NCBI RefSeq assembly: GCF_002127265.1
Contig: NZ_NFUU01000001.1
Coordinates: forward strand, 2,116,040 to 2,180,039
DNA length: 64,000 bases
Direction of reading: 5' to 3'
From: Hydrogenophaga sp. IBVHS1
Lineage (GTDB): Bacteria; Pseudomonadota; Gammaproteobacteria; Burkholderiales; Burkholderiaceae_C
The notes under the pieces were generated by a model. The model searched no databases. It had not been told where the DNA came from and saw only the letters and a list, made by a program, of their open reading frames with translations. The first letter of the stretch is position 1, and each line of letters begins with the position of its first letter. Of this stretch, positions 42,826-52,272 are shown piece by piece. The position numbers and the translations under genes are program-made.

Positions 42826-45045
42826 TCAGTACTTCAGCCGCGCGTAGTAGCTCTTCTGTGCGGCCTCGCGGGCCTGTCCCAGCGTGACGATGCCCCGCTC
42901 GGCCAGCAACGGCACCAGCTTGATGAAGATCTCAGCCGTGACCATCGCATCGCCCATGGCGGTGTGCCGGCCTATCACGGGCACATTGAAGCGCTCGGCA
43001 ATGGCCTCCAGCCGGTGCGATGCCTGGTTGGGATGAATGACGGCGGAGAGCAGCAGCGTGTCGAGCACGGGCTGCCCGAACACCACGCCCGTGGCCTTTT
43101 CCTTGAGCTGCAAGAACCGCATGTCGAACGCGGCGTTGTGCCCGACCAGCACGGTGTCCTGCGCAAAGGCGTGAAATGCGGGCAACACCGCTTCGATGGT
43201 GGGCTGCCCTTCCACCATGTCGCGGGTGATGCCATGGATCGGGATCGAGGCCGCCGAGATGGCGCGCTCGGGATCGACCAGCTGCTCGAAGCACTCCTGG
43301 TGCAGCAACTTGCCGTTGACGATGCGCGCCGCTCCGATCTGGATGATTTCGTCCTGCGACGGATCGAGGCCCGTGGTCTCGGTGTCGAACACGGTGTAGA
43401 CCAGATCGCTCAGGTGCCGCTCGTCCAGCGAGCGGGTCTGTTCGGTGGTCTTGAAGAGGTCGAAGTCGTAGTACTCGGGCCGGCTCTCGCCACGCACAAA
43501 CGTATTGGCCGCGACCCGCTCGCGGGGATCGGCCATGGGCAGCAGAAAACGGAAGAAGGCCAGGTGGCGCGCGCGCTCGCGTTCAAACCAGAACGCGCCA
43601 GCGTGGCGTTCGACCACGTCGCGCACGGTCAGGCGCGTGCTTTCGCCGCCCACGCGCATGGTGTCCATCTCCCAGCTCATCACCGTCTCGGTGCTCATCA
43701 CCTGGCCAGACCAGATCAGGTCGAGTTGCGCCCTGCCCGGACTGCCCGGGGCCGCAGACAGGCGCAACTGGACAAAGCGCACGTCGAATTCTTCGGCCAG
43801 TCGACCCGAGAGGTAGACCAGCGCCTGCAACAACGAGAAACTCTCCACCTTGAGCCAGAGCGCGGCGTCCACATCCAGCGAGGACGCTGGCAGACCGGTG
43901 ACGGTCTCGATGCGGCGCATGGCCGCAGCCACCAGATCGGTGCCGAGCATGTCCTCCAGCGGCCAGCGCGTCTTGAGCGCGCGAGCCGCGTCGGCTTCGA
44001 GCGATGCGATGCGCTGGGCGAGCGACCGTGTCTCTTCGCGGATGACGCGCTGGAAGCGCTCGCGGGCCGGCGCCTCCAGATCGGGATAGTCCAGCACATC
44101 CAGCGCAGCCTGCATGTTGGCCAGCGCCGAGCGGCTGCCCTCGGTCAGCGTGTGCATCACCTGATCGCGCGCCGACTCGGCCTCAAACTCACGCGTGATG
44201 TTGTCGAGCATCAGCACAAAGCCGGTGAGTTCGGCACGATCGGCCACCGAATCGTTGGTCTGCGGCAGGTTGGTGGCCTGCACGGAGCGCACGGGCGCCA
44301 TCTGCACGCGCAGCAACTGACCCGCTGCCGTGGTGGTCACAAACTGGGCGGAGGGCTCGCCTGAACCGCGCAGCATGCGCTGCTGGATGTTCTCCAGCGC
44401 GTGCGCCACCAGTTTGCGATCGAACACCGTGTAGATCGAGCGACCCAGGCCGATCAGTTCGGCACCGTCAGCCACCGCGGGGGCCTGAGAGAGGGCTCGA
44501 AACTGAACGCGCGCGCGCTGGTTGTAGAGCAGGACGCGGCCGTCGAGGTTGCACACCACCACACTCTGCGTGAGCTCGGACATGAGCGCGGCCAGCCGAC
44601 TGCGCTCCAGCTCGATGCCCTGACTCGCTTCGGCCACACGCGCGTCCATCTCCTTGCGAAGGCGAGTGCGCTGAGCCATCAGTTGCTCGATGACTTGTGC
44701 CAGCGCCCGGTTCTCGGCACTGCCCTCCATCGTCACGGCGCGCTCCACTTCGGTGTTCAGCAGCAACCTGCCCTCTTCCACCAGCCTGGCGCCCGGCTCC
44801 ACGAAACCGCGCATCAGCACCCGCACGGCCCACGCGCTGACAAGCAACAAGACCACCACCATGAGCGCCAGCACCGGACCGGCAGAATCCAGGGCTCGCC
44901 CCAGCAGCGGCGACAGCTGGAGACGCTGCACTGGACTGAGCGCGTACCACGCCATGAACAGGGTGAAGGCCAGCCACAGCGCCACCCCCAGAGCCAAAGC
45001 CGCCACGCCAAGGAGCAGGCGACGGTCCAGACCCGTCCGCTTCAT
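42826..45045 (-). CDS. Membrane PAS/pseudo-kinase protein fused to a DnaQ-type 3'-5' exonuclease
   Basis: 739 residues. Two membrane helices (about 8-33 and 53-75) are followed by a coiled coil, a PAS-like domain (about 150-285: LTQSVVVCNLDGRVLLYNQRAR), a region shaped like HisKA/HATPase (about 290-520) that lacks a recognisable phospho-histidine (TEGSRSALANMQAALDVL) and a clear G-box, and a C-terminal DEDDh exonuclease of the DNA polymerase III epsilon type: D554/E556 in VFDTETTGLD, GHNAAFDMRFLQ near 630, and the final HTAMGDA histidine. It overlaps the receiver gene upstream. Nuclease activity is likely; how a membrane sensor uses it is unknown. Confidence 0.9.
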   Translation of the reverse strand: MKRTGLDRRLLLGVAALALGVALWLAFTLFMAWYALSPVQRLQLSPLLGRALDSAGPVLALMVVVLLLVSAWAVRVLMRGFVEPGARLVEEGRLLLNTEVERAVTMEGSAENRALAQVIEQLMAQRTRLRKEMDARVAEASQGIELERSRLAALMSELTQSVVVCNLDGRVLLYNQRARVQFRALSQAPAVADGAELIGLGRSIYTVFDRKLVAHALENIQQRMLRGSGEPSAQFVTTTAAGQLLRVQMAPVRSVQATNLPQTNDSVADRAELTGFVLMLDNITREFEAESARDQVMHTLTEGSRSALANMQAALDVLDYPDLEAPARERFQRVIREETRSLAQRIASLEADAARALKTRWPLEDMLGTDLVAAAMRRIETVTGLPASSLDVDAALWLKVESFSLLQALVYLSGRLAEEFDVRFVQLRLSAAPGSPGRAQLDLIWSGQVMSTETVMSWEMDTMRVGGESTRLTVRDVVERHAGAFWFERERARHLAFFRFLLPMADPRERVAANTFVRGESRPEYYDFDLFKTTEQTRSLDERHLSDLVYTVFDTETTGLDPSQDEIIQIGAARIVNGKLLHQECFEQLVDPERAISAASIPIHGITRDMVEGQPTIEAVLPAFHAFAQDTVLVGHNAAFDMRFLQLKEKATGVVFGQPVLDTLLLSAVIHPNQASHRLEAIAERFNVPVIGRHTAMGDAMVTAEIFIKLVPLLAERGIVTLGQAREAAQKSYYARLKY

Positions 45046-45416
45046 GGCGCGGGCTCCAGCATTTCCTTGACCTTCTGCACCAGCTCGCGGGTGGAGAAAG
45101 GTTTGGTCATGTAGGCGTTGGCCCCCAGCGCCAGGCCCTTGGCCACGTCGGTGTCGCGCCCCTTGGCGGTCAGCATCACGATGAGTGTGTCGCGCAGTGC
45201 CTCATTGCTGCGCACCTCGTGGCACACATCAAAACCGGTCTTCACCGGCATCATCACGTCCAGCAGCACCAGGGCCGGCCGCTCACGGGCAATCGCGTCA
45301 ATGGCCTCCTGCCCGTCGCGTGCCAGAACCACCTCGTAGCCCTCGCGCTTCATGAGGAACTCGAGCGAAATCAGGATGTTGGGCTCGTCGTCGGCGATCA
45401 GGATTTTTGTGCTCAT
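45042..45416 (-). CDS. Single-domain response regulator
   Basis: 124 residues from the ATG at 45414-45416, which overlaps the kinase stop. A complete receiver: acidic pocket in LIADDEPN, phosphoacceptor aspartate about 54 in LVLLDVMMPVKTG, threonine in VMLTAKG near 82, and lysine in MTKPFSTREL near 104. There is no output domain, so it must act through protein contacts, perhaps on the neighbouring exonuclease fusion, whose start overlaps its stop. It is probably the phosphorylation target of the SLC5-kinase. Confidence 0.93.
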   Translation of the reverse strand: MSTKILIADDEPNILISLEFLMKREGYEVVLARDGQEAIDAIARERPALVLLDVMMPVKTGFDVCHEVRSNEALRDTLIVMLTAKGRDTDVAKGLALGANAYMTKPFSTRELVQKVKEMLEPAP

Positions 45417-48169
45417 GATGTCTCTCCAGGCGCTTGTACTTCTGCAGGCAACCTTCGTGGCAGCGAAAAGCCGAATACAGCCCCTTCGCCAGGCGTCGAA
45501 CGCAGCCACATGCGCCCGCCGAAGTGCGACACGATCTGGCGGCTGATGGGCAGGCCAAGGCCGGTACCGCCCGGCCGGTAATGTTCGTCGCCGCTCACCT
45601 GCCGGAACTTCTCGAACACCATGGCCTGCTGGTCTGCCGCAATGCCCGGGCCATTGTCACGCACTTCCACCTCCACGCCATCCTCGTCTTCCTTCAGGCT
45701 CAGCACCACACGCCCGGTGCCGCGGGGTGCGTACTTGGCCGCGTTGGAGAGCAGGTTCAGCACCACCTGGGTCAGCCGGTCGGCGTCGGCCTGGATCGGT
45801 CGCACCCGATCCGGCAATTCCAGCACCAGCGCAATGCCCTGCTCGCGGCAGCTCTCAGCCATCGTGCGCGCGGCCTGCTCCAGCAGTTCGCGCAGGTCCA
45901 GCGTGGTGGTGTGCCATTCCGCATGGCCGGACTCGATCTTGGCCATGTCCAGCACCTGGTTGACGAGGCGACTCAGCCGCTCGGTCTCTCCCACGATGAT
46001 GCCGACGAATTGCTGGCGTTGTGAGGTCTCCATTTCCTGATCGTCGCGCATCAATTCGGCCAGCGCCCTGATCGATGTCAAAGGCGTGCGCAATTCGTGC
46101 GTCACCGAAGACATGAAATCGTCCTTGAGCCGGTCCAGACTTTTCAGCTGCTCGTTGGCCTGGCGCAGTTCGGCGGTGGCCCGCTCGAGCGAGCGCGACT
46201 TGTCCTCCAGCTCGTGGGAATACGCCCGAAGCTGGGAGGCTTCGTCCAGGATGCGCATCACGTCGTCCAGATCCAGCGCTTCCTCCTCCACCACCGACGC
46301 CACCATCACGCGGGCCGACGCACTGCCGATGGCCCCGGCGAGCTGGGTTTCCACGAAATGCACCAGCCGGGCATCGGCAGGAATCTGATCGATGCGGGCC
46401 ACGCCCACGCGCCGCGCGTAGCTGGTGAACAGGCGCTCCGCAGCGGCGACCCCGAGGAAGCGTCCCGCCAGCGGCAGCAGGGCCGACACCTGCGCCTTGC
46501 CCTGCCAGAACACCGGGCGCAACCCCGAGGCGCGGTGGAACACGTCCACAAACAGCAGCGCCTGGCTGGTCTCGCGAGCGCTGGGCGGACGCCACAGCGA
46601 TACGCCCACATAGCCCACCAGATTGGCCAGCAAGCTCCAGAACAGCGAGTGCGTGATGTTGTCCAGACCTGCAAGCCCGAGGAAGGCTTCCGGCTTGAGC
46701 CAGACCACGCCGCCCAGCCCGTGCTGAAGGAAATCGCCGGGCAGCCAGCCGGACTTGGCCAGCGAGGGAAGCATGAGTGTGTAAGCCCAGAAGCCGAAAC
46801 CAAGCAGCAGGCCGGTGAGCGCGCCGCCGCGAGTGCCGCCTTTCCAGTACATGCCCCCCAGCATGGCCGGCGCGAACTGCGCCACCGCAGCAAAGCTGAT
46901 GAGGCCGATGCTCACCAGCGCATAGGCTTCGCCCGCGAGGTGAAAATACAGGTAGCCCAGCAGCAGGATGCCCAGGATGGCAAGCCGGCGGATCGTCAGC
47001 AACAGCGCCGTCAGGTCGCCGCTGGCGCGCACACCGAAGCGGCGCATGCGCAGCAGCAAGGGCATGACCAGGTCGTTGCAGACCATGGTGGAAACCGCGA
47101 TGGCCTCCACGATGACCATGCCGGTCGCTGCGGAGAGCCCCCCCACGAAAGCAAAGAGCGCCAACGCGTGGTGACCTTGCGAAAGCGGCAGCGAGAGCAC
47201 AAAGGTTTCGGGGTCCATCTGCCCCGGGCCGAAGTGCAGCAAGCCGCCCACCGCGATCGGCAGCACGAACAGGTTGATGAGCAACAGGTAGAGCGGAAAG
47301 GCCCAGACGGCGCGTCGCAGGTGTTGCTCGTCCACGTTCTCCACCACCATCATCTGGAACTGGCGGGGCAGGAAGATCACCGAGAGCATCGCCAGCAGCG
47401 TGTGCCCGAGCCATTGCGCGTAGGCGAAGGGCTGCGCCTGGTCAAAGCGCAGCAAACGGCTCAGTTCGTCCCGGGCCTCAGCCTGGCCAAAGAGCGCCGC
47501 CGGGCTGCCGAAGAGGCCAAAGGCCACAAACAGACCGACCGCCAGAAACGCCACCAGCTTGACCACCGATTCGAAGGCAATCGCAGCGACCATGCCTTCG
47601 TGCCGTTCGGTGCTGTCCAGGTGCCGCGCGCCGAAGACGATGGTGAAACCCGCGAGCGCGATGGCCACATAGAGCGTGCTGTCGTTCCACCACGCCACGT
47701 TCTGGGTGGTGGCCTGCCCCAGCGGCAAGGTGAGCACCGCGTAGCCGCTGGCGATGGCCTTCAGTTGCAGGGCGATGTAAGGCACGATGCCGACCACGGT
47801 GATCAACGTCACCAGCCCGGCGAGCAACTGGCTCTTGCCGTAGCGGCTGGCAATGAAATCGGCAATGGAGGTGATGCGCCAGGTCTTGGCGATGCGGATC
47901 ATCTTCCGCACCACCATCCAGGCCAGCAGCATGGCCAGCATGGGGCCCAGGTAGGTGGGCAGGAACCACACGCCAGAAGTGGCCGCGCGTCCCACGCTGC
48001 CGAAGTAGGTCCAGGCGGTGCAGTACACGGCCAGCGATAGCGCATAAACCCAGGGACTGGCAATCACGGAGCGGCCCTGCGTGGCGCGCACATCCGCCCA
48101 GTGCGCCACCGCGAACAGCAGCAGCAAATAAGCAAACGAAACGCCGATGACCAGCGGGGCTGAGAGCAT
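45413..48169 (-). CDS. SLC5 transporter-like sensor histidine kinase (CrbS-type)
   Basis: 918 residues. Residues about 1-520 form an SLC5/SSS transporter domain with 13 or so helices (AWTYFGSVGRAATSG near 53, VFGARHLDSTERHEG near 180). A linker region (530-640) matches the position of the STAC domain, then a coiled coil, HisKA with phospho-histidine H691 (SVTHELRTPL), and HATPase with N-box (NLLSNAAKYA), DNGPGI and GGTGLGL. CrbS in Vibrio and Pseudomonas (with CrbR) uses the same architecture to control acetyl-CoA synthetase. Here the cognate regulator is probably the single receiver that overlaps its stop. It likely senses or transports a short-chain acid. Confidence 0.95.
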   Translation of the reverse strand: MLSAPLVIGVSFAYLLLLFAVAHWADVRATQGRSVIASPWVYALSLAVYCTAWTYFGSVGRAATSGVWFLPTYLGPMLAMLLAWMVVRKMIRIAKTWRITSIADFIASRYGKSQLLAGLVTLITVVGIVPYIALQLKAIASGYAVLTLPLGQATTQNVAWWNDSTLYVAIALAGFTIVFGARHLDSTERHEGMVAAIAFESVVKLVAFLAVGLFVAFGLFGSPAALFGQAEARDELSRLLRFDQAQPFAYAQWLGHTLLAMLSVIFLPRQFQMMVVENVDEQHLRRAVWAFPLYLLLINLFVLPIAVGGLLHFGPGQMDPETFVLSLPLSQGHHALALFAFVGGLSAATGMVIVEAIAVSTMVCNDLVMPLLLRMRRFGVRASGDLTALLLTIRRLAILGILLLGYLYFHLAGEAYALVSIGLISFAAVAQFAPAMLGGMYWKGGTRGGALTGLLLGFGFWAYTLMLPSLAKSGWLPGDFLQHGLGGVVWLKPEAFLGLAGLDNITHSLFWSLLANLVGYVGVSLWRPPSARETSQALLFVDVFHRASGLRPVFWQGKAQVSALLPLAGRFLGVAAAERLFTSYARRVGVARIDQIPADARLVHFVETQLAGAIGSASARVMVASVVEEEALDLDDVMRILDEASQLRAYSHELEDKSRSLERATAELRQANEQLKSLDRLKDDFMSSVTHELRTPLTSIRALAELMRDDQEMETSQRQQFVGIIVGETERLSRLVNQVLDMAKIESGHAEWHTTTLDLRELLEQAARTMAESCREQGIALVLELPDRVRPIQADADRLTQVVLNLLSNAAKYAPRGTGRVVLSLKEDEDGVEVEVRDNGPGIAADQQAMVFEKFRQVSGDEHYRPGGTGLGLPISRQIVSHFGGRMWLRSTPGEGAVFGFSLPRRLPAEVQAPGETS

Positions 48170-48177
48170 GGCGCTGC

Positions 48178-48390
48178 TCAGTCGGACTTTTCAGCGTCCG
48201 GGTCCCGCTCCACCACCCAGGCCAGCGCCACGATCAGCAGGCCCCAGATCAGGAACAGGGCCAGTGGAAAAAGGGGCAGACCCCAGACCCGTGCATCGTG
48301 GTCCCACAGCGCGAGCAAGGGAAAGTTGAACAGCGCCCAACCAGCGAAGAACAGAGCCACCAGACGTTGGGCGGCGAGGCCTTGGAACAT
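48178..48390 (-). CDS. Small membrane protein upstream of the SLC5-kinase
   Basis: 70 residues, ATG at 48388-48390 with GAGGAG about 5 nt upstream. Two membrane helices (LVALFFAGWALFNFPLLAL and FPLALFLIWGLLIVALAWVV) with a DHDAR loop and an acidic tail (ERDPDAEKSD). Ends 8 nt before the kinase start, so it is surely co-transcribed. It may be an accessory subunit for the kinase's transporter domain, in analogy with DUF485 and DUF4212 partners; inference. Confidence 0.83.
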   Translation of the reverse strand: MFQGLAAQRLVALFFAGWALFNFPLLALWDHDARVWGLPLFPLALFLIWGLLIVALAWVVERDPDAEKSD

Positions 48391-48475
48391 GCGGGTCTCC
48401 TCGTGCGGCGCTGGCGGTGCGTGGCCGCGCGCCTTGCCAGCGATTGTGCACGAGGGTCGCCCGCAACGCCCGTTT

Positions 48476-50881
48476 TCAGCGCGACGCGAGCAACTGCCAG
48501 GTGTCGACCACGGAGTCGGGGTTCAGCGAAATCGAGCTGATGCCTTCGTCACGGAGCCACTGGGCAAAATCGGGGTGGTCGCTGGGACCCTGACCGCAAA
48601 TGCCCACGTACTTGCCCTCAGCCTTGCAGGCACCAATGGCCATGCTCAGCAGCGCCTTGACGGCCGGATCTCTTTCGTCGAAATCGTGCGCCAGCAGCTC
48701 CAGGCCCGAGTCCCGGTCAAGGCCCAGGGTGAGCTGGGTGAGGTCGTTGGAGCCGATGGAGAAACCGTCGAAGAACTTCAGGAAGTCCTTGGCAAGCACC
48801 GCGTTGCTCGGGATCTCGCACATCATGATGACCTTGAGATCGTTCACACCCCGCTTCAAACCTTTCTCGGCCAGCAACTGGGTCACGCGCTCGGCTTGAG
48901 CGAGCGTGCGCACGAACGGCACCATGACCTGCACGTTGGACAGGCCCATGTCCTCGCGCACCCGCTTGAGCGCTTCGCATTCCATGGCGAAGGCCTCACG
49001 GAAGTCTTCGCTGATGTAGCGCGCCGCGCCTCGAAAACCGAGCATGGGGTTTTCTTCTTCCGGCTCGTAGCGGCTGCCGCCCACCAGTTTGCGGTATTCA
49101 TTGCTCTTGAAGTCCGAGAGGCGAACGATCACCGGCTTGGGCCAGAAGGCGGCCGCGATCGTGGCAACCCCTTCGGCCACCTTGTCCACGTAAAAGGCGC
49201 GCGGCGAGGCGTGGCCACGCGCCACCGACTCCACGGCCTTCTTCAGGTCGGCATCGATGGCGGGATAGTCCAGGATCGCCTTGGGGTGCACGCCAATGTT
49301 GTTGTTGATGATGAACTCGAGGCGCGCCAGGCCCACGCCGCCATTGGGGATCTGCGCGAAGTCGAAGGCGAGCTGGGGATTGCCCACGTTCATCATGATC
49401 TTCACGTCCAGCGGTGGCATTTCGCCGCGCTGCACTTCGGTGATCTCGGTCTCCAGCAGGCCGTCGTAGATGTTGCCGGTATCGCCTTCGGCGCAGCTCA
49501 CGGTAACCAGTGTTCCGTCCTTGAGCAGCTCGGTGGCGTCGCCACAGCCGACCACGGCGGGGATGCCGAGTTCGCGCGCAATGATGGCCGCGTGACAGGT
49601 GCGCCCTCCCCGGTTGGTGACGATGGCGCTGGCGCGCTTCATCACCGGCTCCCAGTTGGGGTCGGTCATGTCCGTGACCAGCACGTCGCCCGGCTGCACC
49701 TTGTCCATTTCGCTGATGTTGCTCACCAGGCGAACCGGCCCGGTGCCCACCTTCTGGCCGATCGCGCGGCCCGAGGCCAGCACAGCACCCTTGCCCATGA
49801 GCTTGTAGCGGACCTCGGTCTTGCCGGCGCTCTGACTCTTCACGGTTTCCGGGCGTGCCTGCAGGATGTAGAGCTGGCCGTCGGTACCGTCCTTGGCCCA
49901 TTCGATGTCCATGGGACGACCGTAGTGCTGTTCGATCACCAGCGCGTAGCGCGCCAGCTGCTCCACATCGGCATCGGTCAGGCTGTAGCGGTTGCGCAGT
50001 TCCACCGGCACGTCGGTGGTCTTGACCAGCTTGCCTTTGAGCGCTCCGTCACCCGACTTTTCTGCCTCGGTCGTGAAGCCCATCTGGATCAGCTTGGAGC
50101 CCAGGTTGCGGCGGATCAACGCACGTTTGCCCGCCTGAAGCATGGGCTTGTGCACATAGAACTCGTCGGGATTCACGGCCCCTTGCACCACGGTTTCGCC
50201 CAGTCCGTAGCTGGAGGTGATGAACACCACGTCTTCAAAACCGCTTTCGGTGTCGATGGTGAACATCACACCGGCAGCGCCGAGGTCGGAGCGCACCATG
50301 CGCTGCACGCCGGCCGACAGCGCCACGTCGGCGTGGGCAAATCCCTTGTGCACCCGGTAGCTGATGGCCCGGTCGTTGTAGAGGCTGGCGAACACTTCCT
50401 TCATCTTGTGCAGCACTTCCTCGATGCCGATCACATTGAGGAAGGTTTCCTGCTGGCCGGCAAAGGAAGCGTCGGGCAAGTCTTCGGCCGTGGCGGAGGA
50501 ACGCACCGCGAAGGAAGCTTTGGTGTTGTCTGCACTCAGCGTGGCAAATGCTTCGCGAATGGCCTGCTCCAGGTCGGCCGGGAACGGCTGGTTCTCCACC
50601 ATGGCGCGTATCTCGGCACCGGCGCTGGCCAGTGCTCGCACGTCTTCAGTGTCCAGCGCGTCCAGCCGGGCGTTGATGCGCTCGGTCAGACCATCGTGTT
50701 TCAAAAATTCGCGGAAGGCGTGTGCCGTGGTGGCAAAGCCCGTGGGGACTTTCACGCCGGTAGGCAACTGGGAAATCATTTCGCCGAGGCTGGCGTTCTT
50801 GCCGCCGACCGAATCGACGTCACTCATTCGAAGTTTTTCGAAAGGCACGACCAGATCGGTCGCTCCAAACAGGTTGGACAT
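48476..50881 (-). CDS. ppsA: Phosphoenolpyruvate synthase
   Basis: 801 residues from the ATG at 50879-50881, which has AGGAG upstream. Converts pyruvate, ATP and water to PEP, AMP and phosphate, for gluconeogenesis. Domains: N-terminal ATP-grasp (KNASLGEMI near 28, [14 protein letters not shown] near 120), phosphohistidine domain with catalytic His430 in [15 protein letters not shown], and the C-terminal PEP-binding barrel with GFRGAARY near 620 and CGQGPSDHP near 770. Divergent from ppsR, its regulator, with 159 nt between; such pairing is near universal in betaproteobacteria. Confidence 0.98.
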   Translation of the reverse strand: MSNLFGATDLVVPFEKLRMSDVDSVGGKNASLGEMISQLPTGVKVPTGFATTAHAFREFLKHDGLTERINARLDALDTEDVRALASAGAEIRAMVENQPFPADLEQAIREAFATLSADNTKASFAVRSSATAEDLPDASFAGQQETFLNVIGIEEVLHKMKEVFASLYNDRAISYRVHKGFAHADVALSAGVQRMVRSDLGAAGVMFTIDTESGFEDVVFITSSYGLGETVVQGAVNPDEFYVHKPMLQAGKRALIRRNLGSKLIQMGFTTEAEKSGDGALKGKLVKTTDVPVELRNRYSLTDADVEQLARYALVIEQHYGRPMDIEWAKDGTDGQLYILQARPETVKSQSAGKTEVRYKLMGKGAVLASGRAIGQKVGTGPVRLVSNISEMDKVQPGDVLVTDMTDPNWEPVMKRASAIVTNRGGRTCHAAIIARELGIPAVVGCGDATELLKDGTLVTVSCAEGDTGNIYDGLLETEITEVQRGEMPPLDVKIMMNVGNPQLAFDFAQIPNGGVGLARLEFIINNNIGVHPKAILDYPAIDADLKKAVESVARGHASPRAFYVDKVAEGVATIAAAFWPKPVIVRLSDFKSNEYRKLVGGSRYEPEEENPMLGFRGAARYISEDFREAFAMECEALKRVREDMGLSNVQVMVPFVRTLAQAERVTQLLAEKGLKRGVNDLKVIMMCEIPSNAVLAKDFLKFFDGFSIGSNDLTQLTLGLDRDSGLELLAHDFDERDPAVKALLSMAIGACKAEGKYVGICGQGPSDHPDFAQWLRDEGISSISLNPDSVVDTWQLLASR

Positions 50882-51040
50882 GGGGAAGCTCCTAAGGTTG
50901 AAAAACCGGGGGTTCCATGCGCGCGCGACGACCTGTGGTTCTGTTGTGGGTCTGGCACCGGGCAGGGACGCAAATGAGTCGGCTCGGAGCTTGATAATGC
51001 CCCGACACACACCACCCGGTATTGTAAGGAAGCGCCCTCC

Positions 51041-51862
51041 ATGTCGAATCGCACGGTTTTTTTCATTTCCGACGGCACCGGCATCACCGCCGAAACCTTC
51101 GGCAACGCCCTGCTCGCCCAGTTCGAGATCACGGTGCGCCGCGTGCGACTGCCTTTCCTGGACAGCGTGGACAAGGCCCACCAGGCGGTGCGCCAGATCA
51201 ACCACACCGCCGAGCTGGAGGGCAAGCGCCCGCTGGTTTTCACCACCGTGGTCGACTGGGACGTGCTCGCGGTGTTCAAGAACCACTGCCGGGGGATGAT
51301 GCTGGACATGTTCGGCACGTTCGTCGAACCGATGGAGCAGGAGCTGGGCATCAAGTCGAACCACCGGGTCGGCCGCTTCTCGGATGCTTCCAAAAGTCAG
51401 GCCTACCACGACCGCATCGAGGCCATCAATTTCTCGCTGGCGCACGACGACGGGCAGAGTCACAAAGACCTGGAGGGTTCGGACGTGATCCTGGTCGGCG
51501 TGAGCCGCAGTGGCAAAACACCCACCTCGCTGTATCTGGCCATGCAGTACGGCCTGAAGGCGTCGAACTACCCGCTGATCCCGGAAGATTTCGAGCGCCG
51601 CAAGCTGCCGCCCGCGCTGGTTCCGCACCGAAAGAAGATGTTCGGGCTGACCATTGCGCCCGAGCGGTTGAGCGAGATCCGCAACGAGCGCCGCCCGAAC
51701 TCGAACTACGCCAAGCTGGAGAATTGCCGCATGGAGGTGGGCGAGGCCGAAGCGATGATGCGGCGCGAAGGCATTCGCTGGCTCTCCACGACCACCAAGT
51801 CGATCGAGGAAATCGCCACCACCATCCTCCAGGAAATCCGGCCTGAGCGCCTTGAATACTGA
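51041..51862 (+). CDS. ppsR: PEP synthase regulatory protein (kinase/pyrophosphorylase)
   Basis: 273 residues, DUF299 family. It inactivates PpsA by ADP-dependent phosphorylation of a regulatory threonine and reactivates it by phosphate-dependent dephosphorylation. Seen: [15 protein letters not shown] at the start, a P-loop-like [16 protein letters not shown] near 150, and [14 protein letters not shown] near 210. Divergent from ppsA. Upstream lies the shared promoter region (50882-51040) with no obvious operator. Confidence 0.97.
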   Translation: MSNRTVFFISDGTGITAETFGNALLAQFEITVRRVRLPFLDSVDKAHQAVRQINHTAELEGKRPLVFTTVVDWDVLAVFKNHCRGMMLDMFGTFVEPMEQELGIKSNHRVGRFSDASKSQAYHDRIEAINFSLAHDDGQSHKDLEGSDVILVGVSRSGKTPTSLYLAMQYGLKASNYPLIPEDFERRKLPPALVPHRKKMFGLTIAPERLSEIRNERRPNSNYAKLENCRMEVGEAEAMMRREGIRWLSTTTKSIEEIATTILQEIRPERLEY

Positions 51863-51963
51863 AGAGACGATAAGTCTGGGGTCAGTTCCGCGTCAGTCCG
51901 GGGTCAGTGCTCAGTAAGAGCACCCCCCTACGCTGCATGTCACCCGAAACCAAGGAGACATGC

Positions 51964-52272
51964 ATGGAAGACGATCTGGTGCAACGGATTGCGAGCAATC
52001 CCAAATACAAAGAGCTGAAGGCGAAACGAACGCGATTCGGCTGGTGGCTGACGCTGGCAATGATGGTCGTGTACTACGGCTTCATCCTGCTGGTGGCCTT
52101 TGACAAAGCCTTTCTTGCGCAGCGAATGGGCGCAGGCGTGATGACCCTGGGTATACCGATCGGCTTTGGCGTGATCGTCTTCACCATCCTTATCACAGCC
52201 TTTTATGTGAACCGGGCGAACAACGAGTTCGACGAGCTCTCGCAAGCCATCTCCAAGGCGGTGCTGAAATGA
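51964..52272 (+). CDS. DUF485 small membrane protein (YjcH-like)
   Basis: 102 residues starting at [18 protein letters not shown] (51964), with AAGGAGA just upstream. Two membrane helices: [20 protein letters not shown] and [21 protein letters not shown]. YjcH/DUF485 proteins regularly precede ActP-type acetate permeases and probably act as accessory subunits. It overlaps the permease gene by four bases (ATGA). In the preceding 100 nt there are short GGGGTCAG direct repeats near 51876 and 51899. Confidence 0.95.
   Translation: MEDDLVQRIASNPKYKELKAKRTRFGWWLTLAMMVVYYGFILLVAFDKAFLAQRMGAGVMTLGIPIGFGVIVFTILITAFYVNRANNEFDELSQAISKAVLK

Noticed and set aside
46097..48040. 647-codon plus-strand frame opposite the SLC5-kinase
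   Set aside because: Composition of antisense shadow frames (His/Gln/Arg-rich); the kinase on the other strand is certain.
48326..50977. 883-codon plus-strand frame opposite ppsA
   Set aside because: Antisense shadow of a strongly recognised gene; no motif, no ribosome site.
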